A stretch of DNA of 8,548 bases, taken from NCBI GenBank assembly GCA_964292325.1, contig CAXYVG010000130.1, positions 1 to 8,548 of the forward strand, in the 5' to 3' direction. This document shows, piece by piece, positions 1 to 4,714 of the stretch (positions within the stretch are counted from its first letter, which is position 1; every line of letters begins with the position of its first letter). Source of the stretch: CTSoil-075 sp964292325 (GTDB lineage: Bacteria > Bacillota > Negativicutes > DSM-13327). The notes below the pieces were generated by a model. The model saw only the letters and a list, made by a program, of their open reading frames with translations. It made no database searches and was not told the origin of the DNA. A program made the position numbers and the translations under genes.

Positions 1-121
1 TGAAGTAAATAAAGTGTATGCTCAGTATTTCCAAAAGGAACCACCAGCTCGTGCTTGTGTACAAGTTGCTAGGTTACCGCGAGATGTTGGTGTCGAAATT
101 GAATTAATTGCAGCGTATTGA
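1..121 (+). CDS. RidA/YjgF family protein, C-terminal 39 residues (5' end outside window)
   Basis: Reading from base 2, the frame encodes 39 residues and stops at TGA 119-121. The fragment matches the C-terminus of the RidA/YjgF/UK114 family in order: a VYxxYF segment, then PARxxVxVAxLP, then VEIExIA close to the end. The arginine in PAR is the conserved residue that binds the carboxylate of the substrate in RidA proteins. Family members are small cytosolic trimers that hydrolyse reactive enamine/imine intermediates released by PLP enzymes such as threonine dehydratase. The gene runs toward lgt and ends before a structured spacer. Only the last third is visible, so the subfamily (true RidA or a Rid1-7 paralogue) cannot be settled. 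Confidence 0.85.
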   Translation, partial: EVNKVYAQYFQKEPPARACVQVARLPRDVGVEIELIAAY

Positions 122-123
122 TA

Positions 124-149
124 AGAAAAAAACTTGGTTTCGACCAAGT
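124..149 (-). terminator. Hairpin with U-tract, minus-strand intrinsic terminator (second one for lgt direction)
   Basis: A 7-bp perfect stem (ACTTGGT 132-138 with ACCAAGT 143-149) closes a TTCG loop. On the minus strand it is followed directly by seven T residues (the A-run at 125-131), which is a classic intrinsic terminator. Reading plus-ward there is no T-tract after it. It lies 3 nt after the RidA-family stop codon and would back up the larger hairpin at 227-274, or end a separate short minus-strand transcript. Confidence 0.5.
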
Positions 150-194
150 CATTAGACGCAGGTAGAAGCCTTAGTTGTTCTTACTTGGAACCCT

Positions 195-213
195 AGAAAG
201 TGTTATACTTTCT
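195..213. other. Small stem-loop in the ridA/lgt spacer
   Basis: A 7-bp perfect inverted repeat (AGAAAGT 195-201, ACTTTCT 207-213) closes a 5-nt loop. It is mostly A-U paired and has no T-tract, so it is not a terminator by itself. With the hairpins at 132-149 and 227-274 it makes the 165-nt spacer unusually structured. No function can be assigned. Confidence 0.35.
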
Positions 214-226
214 GATTCTGTACAAT

Positions 227-274
227 TTCTTATAGTAAAGGGCCTCACATTAGTGAGGCTCTTTACTATAAGAA
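227..274. terminator. Long bidirectional hairpin between convergent ridA-family gene and lgt
   Basis: A near-perfect 22-bp stem (227-248 with 253-274, one G-T wobble) closes an ATTA loop. The GC-rich inner part (GCCTCAC/GTGAGGC) is flanked on both sides by A/T-rich arms, so a U-rich descending arm follows the strong core in either direction. It lies 12 nt past the lgt stop codon and between convergent genes, as expected for a shared terminator. Confidence 0.65.
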
Positions 275-286
275 TAGATTCTCAGA

Positions 287-1072
287 TCATTTAACGGATG
301 AGGTAGTATGCTCTTTTGACCGACCACACCAAATAAATACAATACTACCAATGATCATAATGGATAGGCTGGTTAGTTGTGCTGATTTTAAGCCAAATAG
401 TAAAGTTCCATAATCACCACGCAAGTATTCCAAACCAAAACGTGCTAGTGAGTATAATATAGTGTATAAAATAAATGCCTGTCCTTTTGCATGATTGGTG
501 GTACGAAACAGCAATAACAAAACGAAAATAATAATATCAATCTGACCCTCCCAGATTTCTGCAGGCCAAAGAGGTTGATTGCCATAGACTTGGTAGGCGA
601 GTGTTGTTGAGGGATAGAGAATACCAAAAGAACCACCTGTCGGATGGCCGAAGGCATCACCATTCAATAAATTGGCCATTCGACCAATGGACTGACCCAG
701 AATCATTGCCGGGCAAATTATATCAGCAAAAGCCCAAGTATCAATGTTATGGCGTTTTGTATAGATCCATCCAGCGATTACGCCAAAAACAATACCACCT
801 TGAATAGCCATTCCTCCTTGCCAAACAAAGGGGATTTCTAGTAAGTGATGCTGATAATATTCCCAGTCAAAAAAGAAAACATCCCATAATCGTCCACCAA
901 TAATACCTGCCAAGCCACCATAAATTCCTATATCGGGTATATGTTTATGCCAGCGCCCATCTTGTTTTGCTAGAAAATAGGCAGTACATGTAGCTAAAAT
1001 AATACTTAAACTTAGGATTAGGCCATAAGAACGAATCGGAAAATCACCGATAAAAAAAAGATATTGGTGCAT
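287..1072 (-). CDS. lgt: Prolipoprotein diacylglyceryl transferase
   Basis: Lgt transfers diacylglycerol from phosphatidylglycerol to the lipobox cysteine of prelipoproteins at the outer face of the cytoplasmic membrane, the first step of lipoprotein maturation. The 261-aa length is normal and the protein has about seven hydrophobic segments. The Lgt signature is present as GRMANLLNGDAFG (R131, N134, N137, G138). The C-terminal RFGLEYLR supplies the essential arginine and acidic residue (R211, E215; equivalents of E. coli R239/E243). The motif usually written HGG, which holds E. coli H103, reads QGG here (Q91). AGGAGG at 1082-1087 sits 9 nt before the ATG. The gene is monocistronic, convergent with the RidA-family gene and divergent from the thioredoxin/ccdA operon. 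Confidence 0.95.
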   Translation of the reverse strand: MHQYLFFIGDFPIRSYGLILSLSIILATCTAYFLAKQDGRWHKHIPDIGIYGGLAGIIGGRLWDVFFFDWEYYQHHLLEIPFVWQGGMAIQGGIVFGVIAGWIYTKRHNIDTWAFADIICPAMILGQSIGRMANLLNGDAFGHPTGGSFGILYPSTTLAYQVYGNQPLWPAEIWEGQIDIIIFVLLLLFRTTNHAKGQAFILYTILYSLARFGLEYLRGDYGTLLFGLKSAQLTSLSIMIIGSIVFIWCGRSKEHTTSSVK

Positions 1073-1120
1073 AAATCAATGCCTCCTTGCTTATTGTTAA
1101 GTCTATGAAGTGATCATTCT

Positions 1121-1148
1121 ATTATAGCAAAATATAGCTAGTTGACAA
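1121..1148 (-). promoter_or_regulatory. Candidate sigma-A promoter of lgt
   Basis: On the minus strand TTGTCA (1148-1143) and a perfect TATAAT (1126-1121) are separated by 16 nt, about 40 nt upstream of the lgt ribosome site. The -35 hexamer overlaps, on the other strand, the TTGACA proposed for the thioredoxin operon, so the two polymerases would compete for the site. Confidence 0.6.
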
Positions 1149-1170
1149 ATCGAAAGTGATAGTTTATTTT
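1142..1170 (+). promoter_or_regulatory. Candidate promoter of the thioredoxin/ccdA operon
   Basis: A perfect TTGACA (1142-1147) is followed after 17 nt by TATTTT (1165-1170, 4 of 6 matches). It leaves a 5' leader of about 70 nt before the thioredoxin ATG. A TATTAT at 1216-1221 could be an alternative -10, but it lacks a good -35 at proper spacing. Confidence 0.45.
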
Positions 1171-1213
1171 TTAAAAAAAAAGGAGGAGTTTGTATTTTTA
1201 TAGCGAAGAACTA

Positions 1214-1241
1214 CCTATTATACAATTCTGATAATAGGAGG
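1214..1241 (+). promoter_or_regulatory. Inverted repeat overlapping the thioredoxin-gene ribosome binding site
   Basis: CCTATTAT (1214-1221) and ATAATAGG (1231-1238) form a perfect 8-bp inverted repeat around a 9-nt loop. The right arm ends inside the Shine-Dalgarno AGGAGG (1236-1241) that serves the ATG at 1247 (5-nt spacing) or the adjacent in-frame ATG at 1250 (8-nt spacing). If the stem forms in mRNA it would cover part of the ribosome site. It is mostly A-U, so its strength is uncertain. Confidence 0.4.
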
Positions 1242-1246
1242 AATTT

Positions 1247-1771
1247 ATGATGAATACAAGAACGTTGATTATGACCATTGGAATGATGTTGGCGGTTATA
1301 AGTTTTATATATACTCCTTTAGCAAGTGCGGATGTAGATCAGTCATCGACGTCTGAAACGGGTATCAGGGTGGGGAAATATTTATCAGAAATTACTCTTG
1401 AAGATTTAAATGGTTCACAAGTTACAGTTGGCCAATCGGGTAAAATCACTGTGATTAACTTTTGGGCGACATGGTGTCCTCCTTGTCGTGATGAAATGCC
1501 AGAATTAAATATATTTGCACAAAGCAATCAACAAAACGTCGATTTCTATGCTGTGAATTTGCAGGAAAGCAATGAAAAGGTAAGTGAATTTATGAATCAG
1601 AATGGTTATAGTATGCCCATCTTGTTAGATACAAATGGAGTAGTTGCAAAGAAATTTCAAATCACTGCGATCCCTACTACCATTATTGTAAATAAACATG
1701 GGATGATAAAATATCGCAAATCAGGTGCTATGACAAGTAATGAGTTAGAAGGTATAATAAACAGTTTATAG
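1247..1771 (+). CDS. TlpA/ResA-like extracytoplasmic thioredoxin-fold protein
   Basis: A 174-aa thiol-disulfide oxidoreductase of the TlpA/ResA type. Residues 1-28 are a signal peptide: a short basic start, a hydrophobic core and an ASA cleavage site before DV. There is no lipobox cysteine, so it is predicted to be exported but not lipidated; an uncleaved anchor is the alternative. The thioredoxin fold follows, with active site WCPPC (C77, C80) inside NFWATWCPPC and the cis-proline loop AIPTT (P143). Such proteins reduce disulfides outside the cytoplasm, often for cytochrome c maturation or repair of secreted proteins, using electrons from CcdA. The ccdA gene starts 8 nt after this stop, which supports that pairing. 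Two ATGs (1247, 1250) are possible starts. Its target is not shown by the window: no cytochrome c genes are nearby. Confidence 0.9.
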   Translation: MMNTRTLIMTIGMMLAVISFIYTPLASADVDQSSTSETGIRVGKYLSEITLEDLNGSQVTVGQSGKITVINFWATWCPPCRDEMPELNIFAQSNQQNVDFYAVNLQESNEKVSEFMNQNGYSMPILLDTNGVVAKKFQITAIPTTIIVNKHGMIKYRKSGAMTSNELEGIINSL

Positions 1772-1779
1772 GTGACGAT

Positions 1780-2475
1780 ATGGATCATGTTACATTACTG
1801 ACTGCCTTTATAGCAGGAGGCGTTTCATTTGTATCGCCTTGCGTGTTACCTCTTTTGCCAACTTATACAGCTTTTCTGGCGGGGACAAGTAGCAAGTCGA
1901 TTGATGGAATCACCAACCGATGGGAATTGTTAATAAATGCTTTATGCTTTTTGAGTGGATTTACGATTGTTTTTGTAGTAATGGGGGCTACTGCATCTTA
2001 TTTTGGACAGGTTTTTTTTGATTATCAGCAAATGATCCGTCAATTTGGTGCCGTTTTTATGGTATTCATGGGAATACATTTATTAGGATTATTAAAGATA
2101 ACAATTCTTCAGCGTGAATATCGTCCATTATTCGTTAACACTTTGCGTGGACCGATAGGTGCTTTTATTTTAGGAATAACTTTTACCGCTGGTTGGACCC
2201 CTTGTACCGGTCCGATCTTATCATCGATATTACTCTATGCTAGTACAACGGAAACTCTCCAGCAGGGGGCCTTTTTATTATTTATATATTCGATGGGGTT
2301 TTGTGTCCCCTTCTTGTTTATGGCCTTGCTATTAAATAAATATTTACATAAAATGAAAAAAATATACAAATGGCTACCGTTGGTGCAACAGTTATCAGGA
2401 GTTGTATTAATCATCACGGGAATCATTCTATATTTTGATCTAATGCAAAAAATGCTGGGATATATCTGGCAATAA
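1780..2475 (+). CDS. ccdA: CcdA-type thiol-disulfide transmembrane electron transporter
   Basis: A 231-aa polytopic membrane protein with about six hydrophobic helices, the normal length for CcdA (the DsbD transmembrane-domain family). The paired redox cysteines sit in the two hallmark motifs: VSPCVLPLLPTY (C21) in the first helix and AGWTPCTGPIL (C142) in the fourth. CcdA takes electrons from cytoplasmic thioredoxin and passes them across the membrane to an extracytoplasmic thioredoxin-like partner, here most likely the TlpA-like protein encoded just upstream. The ribosome site AGGTGA overlaps the preceding stop codon, which suggests translational coupling. The operon ends at a strong hairpin 18 nt downstream. 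Confidence 0.95.
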   Translation: MDHVTLLTAFIAGGVSFVSPCVLPLLPTYTAFLAGTSSKSIDGITNRWELLINALCFLSGFTIVFVVMGATASYFGQVFFDYQQMIRQFGAVFMVFMGIHLLGLLKITILQREYRPLFVNTLRGPIGAFILGITFTAGWTPCTGPILSSILLYASTTETLQQGAFLLFIYSMGFCVPFLFMALLLNKYLHKMKKIYKWLPLVQQLSGVVLIITGIILYFDLMQKMLGYIWQ

Positions 2476-2490
2476 AACAATATAGTAAGT

Positions 2491-2544
2491 AAAAAAATCC
2501 TGGTTTGTCCCTTGAATTTTTGTGGACAAACCAGGATTTTGTGT
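2491..2544. terminator. Bidirectional terminator between ccdA and the convergent unknown operon
   Basis: A 17-bp perfect stem (2494-2510 with 2524-2540) closes a 13-nt loop. Plus-ward the stem runs into TTTT then GTGTTTT. Minus-ward the hairpin is followed by an unbroken run of seven T. It therefore serves ccdA (+, stop at 2475) and the small operon ending at 2554 (-). Confidence 0.9.
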
Positions 2545-2553
2545 TTTAGTAAT

Positions 2554-2832
2554 TTAAAAAGGCGTAAATGAAAAAATTTGAGCATTTAAGCTAGTATATA
2601 ATACTTTTTTCTTTCGCTTTTTGGTTATTGGAGTATATCTTGAATAATTAACAAGTAATTCAAGGGAGACTTTTGGGTAGCTAGTTCCATCTAGTTTTTT
2701 TATATCTTCCTTCTCCATCCATTCTTCAATATCGGATAGCGTGAATTGCGTCGGTAATTTTTCAACTTCGACTGCTAATTTCATATCTTCAATTAGAGCG
2801 GAGTCACACATATTGATTGATTCATCTGTCAT
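2554..2832 (-). CDS. Hypothetical protein, 92 aa, second gene of unknown operon
   Basis: I do not recognise this family. An in-frame ATG lies 45 nt upstream at 2877, but the start at 2832 is preferred because AAGGAGA sits 8 nt before it and it begins 19 nt after the upstream gene's stop, whereas the earlier ATG lies inside that gene and lacks a ribosome site. The product has an acidic, helix-prone N-terminal half (residues 1-48, including FTLSDIEEWMEKEDIKK) and a basic C-terminal part with KKRKKK at 71-76. It has no signal peptide, membrane segment or cysteine cluster (one Cys, C9), so it should be cytosolic. The charge split could suit nucleic-acid or protein binding, but that is inference. 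It is co-transcribed with the zinc-ribbon protein and ends 10 nt before the bidirectional terminator. Confidence 0.7.
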   Translation of the reverse strand: MTDESINMCDSALIEDMKLAVEVEKLPTQFTLSDIEEWMEKEDIKKLDGTSYPKVSLELLVNYSRYTPITKKRKKKVLYTSLNAQIFSFTPF

Positions 2833-2851
2833 TGTATCATTCTCCTTTAGA

Positions 2852-3304
2852 TTAATAATGAATAAGAATATCCCCATCTTTGAATATTTCGATATCCGTA
2901 TAGCTATCTACGATCTTTTTAGCGGTATTACTGTTTACGGTAGCTATATCAGCAGAACCATAAATGATATCGTGATAGTGGTCAAATATCCCAGGGTTAT
3001 TAATTGCCATATAGGAATAAGCACCATCTTTGTAGCCGGTAGGTGCTAGTTTGATTCCTTGTTTCTTTAACCATAAGACCATTTCATCATGACTGCGTAA
3101 GCCTTTTGTCAGATGGAGGATAGCATGGCGATCAGTACCTACATGTCCAACCCTAAAATGATCTAAGCATTCTTGGCAAATTCCTTTATCACCAATCAAC
3201 GGTACTGCGACTGGTTTGTCTTCATAACAATAAAAGCAGGTACCGTTATGACTACGACGCCACTTATAAATATCTTCATAGCTTTTTTTCTTGCGAAATA
3301 ACAT
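2852..3304 (-). CDS. Hypothetical protein with four-cysteine zinc-ribbon-like motif, 150 aa
   Basis: I do not recognise the family. The 150-aa product begins with a basic stretch (RKKKSYEDIYKWRR). Then come two CxxC pairs 16 residues apart: C23-FY-C26 and C43-QE-C46, the spacing of a small zinc ribbon or treble-clef-like knuckle. The second pair (GICQECLDHF) resembles those in other small zinc-binding proteins. A histidine-rich stretch follows (H49, H54, H60, H64, H72), and a mixed alpha/beta C-terminal half ends in FKDGDILIHY. There is no signal peptide or membrane helix. The start has GGGAGA about 8 nt upstream. It is the first gene of a two-gene operon divergent from the HEAT-repeat gene. 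Its role is unknown; zinc-dependent nucleic-acid or protein binding is a guess from the knuckle only. Confidence 0.75.
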   Translation of the reverse strand: MLFRKKKSYEDIYKWRRSHNGTCFYCYEDKPVAVPLIGDKGICQECLDHFRVGHVGTDRHAILHLTKGLRSHDEMVLWLKKQGIKLAPTGYKDGAYSYMAINNPGIFDHYHDIIYGSADIATVNSNTAKKIVDSYTDIEIFKDGDILIHY

Positions 3305-3332
3305 GAATGATTCTCCCTACCCTATTTTGCTA

Positions 3333-3348
3333 ATACTATCTATAGTAT
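3333..3348. promoter_or_regulatory. Perfect inverted repeat, candidate operator
   Basis: ATACTAT (3333-3339) and ATAGTAT (3342-3348) form a perfect 7-bp inverted repeat around CT. It overlaps the proposed -10 and start point of the zinc-ribbon operon and contains one reverse copy of the 8-mer GATAGTAT (3333-3340), found twice more in this spacer. A dimeric repressor site is the simplest reading. Confidence 0.45.
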
Positions 3349-3372
3349 ACCTATTTTGTGCTAACTTGTATA
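3344..3372 (-). promoter_or_regulatory. Candidate promoter of the zinc-ribbon operon
   Basis: Minus-strand TATACA (3372-3367, 4 of 6 matches) and TATACT (3349-3344, 5 of 6) are separated by 17 nt. AGTATAC (3344-3350) and GTATACT (3368-3374) are also a 7-bp inverted pair, so both promoter hexamers lie in symmetric sequence. The start point would fall near 3337, about 30 nt before the ATG. Confidence 0.4.
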
Positions 3373-3383
3373 CTTTTGACAAC

Positions 3384-3391
3384 GATAGTAT
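3384..3391 (+). repeat. GATAGTAT motif copy, candidate regulator site
   Basis: This is a forward copy of the 8-mer also present at 3442-3449 (+) and 3333-3340 (-). It lies midway between the two divergent promoters and follows a perfect TTGACA at 3376-3381 that has no convincing -10 partner. Confidence 0.35.
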
Positions 3392-3411
3392 GTGAATTTT
3401 GATAAAAAGGG

Positions 3412-3440
3412 TTGAGTAAAGCGGTACTTTTCAGTATGAT
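3412..3440 (+). promoter_or_regulatory. Candidate promoter of the HEAT/cell-wall operon
   Basis: TTGAGT (3412-3417, 4 of 6 matches) and TATGAT (3435-3440, 5 of 6) are separated by the optimal 17 nt. The predicted start near 3447 leaves a short leader before the ribosome site at 3467-3472. Confidence 0.55.
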
Positions 3441-3441
3441 A

Positions 3442-3449
3442 GATAGTAT
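3442..3449 (+). repeat. GATAGTAT motif copy over the start point of the HEAT operon
   Basis: This exact copy of the 8-mer lies just after the proposed -10, across the expected transcription start. That position suits repression or start-site control shared with the divergent operon. Confidence 0.35.
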
Positions 3450-3480
3450 ATGAAAAAATAAGAATGAGGAGGATAATTAT

Positions 3481-3987
3481 TTGTTAATACCGTGGGAAGT
3501 TTTATGCGAAAATAGTGCCCAATCAGAATCATTTTCAGAAAAATTAGTAGAAATTGCAGCAGCGGATCCTCTTATATTGAGTGAAGTGATGCGAGGTGTA
3601 TTACATAAGGAGCCTTGTATTCAAATACAGGCAGCCGATGTGGTAGAAAAGGTGAGTGATCGCAGACCCGCATTTTTAATGCCGTATAAGCGAGTCATTT
3701 TAGAACAGTTAATTAATATTGAACTCGTAGATGTACGATTACAAGTAGCACTATTTTTAGGGCGTGTACTTTGGGATGAGTGGGAAATGAAGCAGGTTGT
3801 TACCTTACTGGAAAAATGGATTGAGATGCAGGAAACGGAAGCAATTGTTATAAATTCGTTGCAATCGTTACATACCCTTGCGACGCAAAAAACATGGATT
3901 CGCCCTCATTTATTAGAACAATTAGAAAAAATTAAAGAACATGCTAGTGTATCTGTGCAAAAAATTGCTGCAGAATTACAAGTGTAA
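3481..3987 (+). CDS. Small HEAT-repeat-like all-helical protein, 168 aa
   Basis: The start is TTG, chosen because a strong GAGGAGG (3466-3472) sits 8 nt upstream and no competing ATG lies close by. The product has no signal peptide or membrane segment. From residue 46 it reads as about three HEAT-type helical hairpins: roughly 46-79 (IQAADVVEKVSDRRPAF then a second helix), 83-115 (VRLQVALFLGRVLWDEW then LLEKWIEM) and 121-153 (VINSLQSLHTLATQ then LLEQLEKIKE), with a closing half-repeat at 155-168. HEAT repeats are protein-binding scaffolds, so an adaptor role is likely, but the partner is unknown. It leads a set with two exported cell-wall enzymes 59 nt downstream. Small HEAT proteins also occur as lyases on phycobilins or as stand-alone proteins; nothing here supports the lyase option. 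Confidence 0.75.
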   Translation: MLIPWEVLCENSAQSESFSEKLVEIAAADPLILSEVMRGVLHKEPCIQIQAADVVEKVSDRRPAFLMPYKRVILEQLINIELVDVRLQVALFLGRVLWDEWEMKQVVTLLEKWIEMQETEAIVINSLQSLHTLATQKTWIRPHLLEQLEKIKEHASVSVQKIAAELQV

Positions 3988-4015
3988 TAGACATTCTGTA
4001 GATTAACGATATGAT
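3988..4015 (+). promoter_or_regulatory. Possible internal promoter before the glucosaminidase
   Basis: TAGACA (3988-3993) and TATGAT (4010-4015) are separated by 16 nt, directly after the HEAT-gene stop. A second TATGAT occurs at 4024-4029 in the tandem repeat. It could give the wall enzymes expression independent of the HEAT gene. The evidence is hexamer matches only. Confidence 0.3.
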
Positions 4016-4036
4016 GTTTGTTATATGATGTTTGAG
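4009..4036 (+). repeat. 14-bp tandem direct repeat upstream of the glucosaminidase
   Basis: ATATGATGTTTG occurs at 4009-4020 and again at 4023-4034, with a 14-bp period. Each copy carries a TATGAT that could act as a -10. The second copy runs into the ribosome site. It looks like a small local duplication. Confidence 0.6.
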
Positions 4037-4046
4037 GGAGGTAAAA

Positions 4047-4691
4047 TTGAGCAATTCTTTTAAGAAAAAAGTAGGTTTTTGGACGATGATTCTTTGGGGA
4101 TGGGGAATCTCTATAGGGCTTGCCTCTCCAGAACTACCAGATATGGCGATATCCAAAGAATTTATACAAAATACAACGGTATTCGATCTGACTATTATGG
4201 GATCACCTATTGCGACTAAAGAACAATGTGTTAATTATCTTCTTCGCCATAATCCGTTGCCGCAGATTAGTACGACACCGAAAGAATTGGTAGATTATTA
4301 TTATCAAGAGGGGGGACTCGAAGGAATTCGCCCTGATGTAGCTTTTGCCCAAGCACTGCATGAAACTGGCAATTTTCGTTATGGCGGGGATGTAATTAGT
4401 TTGCAAAATAATTACTGTGGCTTAGGAACCACTGGCAATGGCGTTAAGGGGGCTTGGTTTCCATCTGCTGAAATTGGTGTGCGAGCACAAATTCAGCATC
4501 TCTTAGCCTATACAACGGTGCGTCCACCAACATTAGCAATTGTTGATCCTCGTTATGAATTGGTGAAAAAGACCGATAAATTTGGACAGTCTTATACATG
4601 GACAGAATTAAATGGAAAATGGGCTGTACCTGGTAGAAATTATGGACAAATGATATTGAAAATACATGAAAAAATTATAACCGAGCAATAA
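4047..4691 (+). CDS. Secreted glucosaminidase-domain peptidoglycan hydrolase
   Basis: A predicted endo-beta-N-acetylglucosaminidase (PF01832/GH73-like) that cuts the glycan backbone of peptidoglycan. The start is TTG at 4047, since GAGGGAGG (4034-4041) lies 5 nt before it. The in-frame TTG at 4032 overlaps that ribosome site and is unlikely. The 214-aa product has a signal peptide (SNSFKKK, then a hydrophobic stretch to about residue 26, GLA before SPEL). The catalytic domain covers about 75-212. It carries VAFAQALHETGNF with the probable catalytic acid E106, the NNYCGLG segment (121-127, equivalent to NLFGI in relatives), and the family-typical FPSAEIGVRAQIQHLLAY. No SH3, LysM or other wall-binding domain is attached. 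It precedes a D,D-carboxypeptidase by 23 nt, so the two probably act together in wall remodelling. Confidence 0.85.
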   Translation: MSNSFKKKVGFWTMILWGWGISIGLASPELPDMAISKEFIQNTTVFDLTIMGSPIATKEQCVNYLLRHNPLPQISTTPKELVDYYYQEGGLEGIRPDVAFAQALHETGNFRYGGDVISLQNNYCGLGTTGNGVKGAWFPSAEIGVRAQIQHLLAYTTVRPPTLAIVDPRYELVKKTDKFGQSYTWTELNGKWAVPGRNYGQMILKIHEKIITEQ

Positions 4692-4714
4692 GTATATAAG
4701 TTGGAGGTTCTTTT

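Noticed and set aside
150..228. Short similarity of the plus strand (AGAAGCCTTA, then TTGGAACCC) to part of enterobacterial 6S RNA, and tRNA-like GGTTTCGACC
   Set aside because: The matches are about 10 nt. The local hairpins do not form the long rod with central bubble of 6S RNA, and no cloverleaf or acceptor stem can be drawn.
601..807. Open frame on the plus strand inside lgt
   Set aside because: It is antisense to well-conserved Lgt motifs, has no ribosome site and gives a low-complexity product with no recognisable features.
2833..2877. Longer form of the 92-aa protein starting at the ATG at 2877
   Set aside because: It would overlap the upstream gene by 26 nt and lacks a Shine-Dalgarno, whereas the ATG at 2832 has AAGGAGA 8 nt upstream.
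2741..3049. Open frame on the plus strand across the two unknown genes
   Set aside because: It overlaps both minus-strand genes, which have proper ribosome sites, spacing and a terminator, and it has no ribosome site of its own.
2554..3304. Calling the two-gene operon a toxin-antitoxin system
   Set aside because: Size and operator symmetry would fit, but no toxin catalytic motif or antitoxin DNA-binding fold is visible, so it is left as unknown.
3376..3406. Perfect TTGACA as -35 of the HEAT operon
   Set aside because: At 17-19 nt the only -10 candidates (TTGATA, GATAAA) are poor. TTGAGT-N17-TATGAT downstream fits better.
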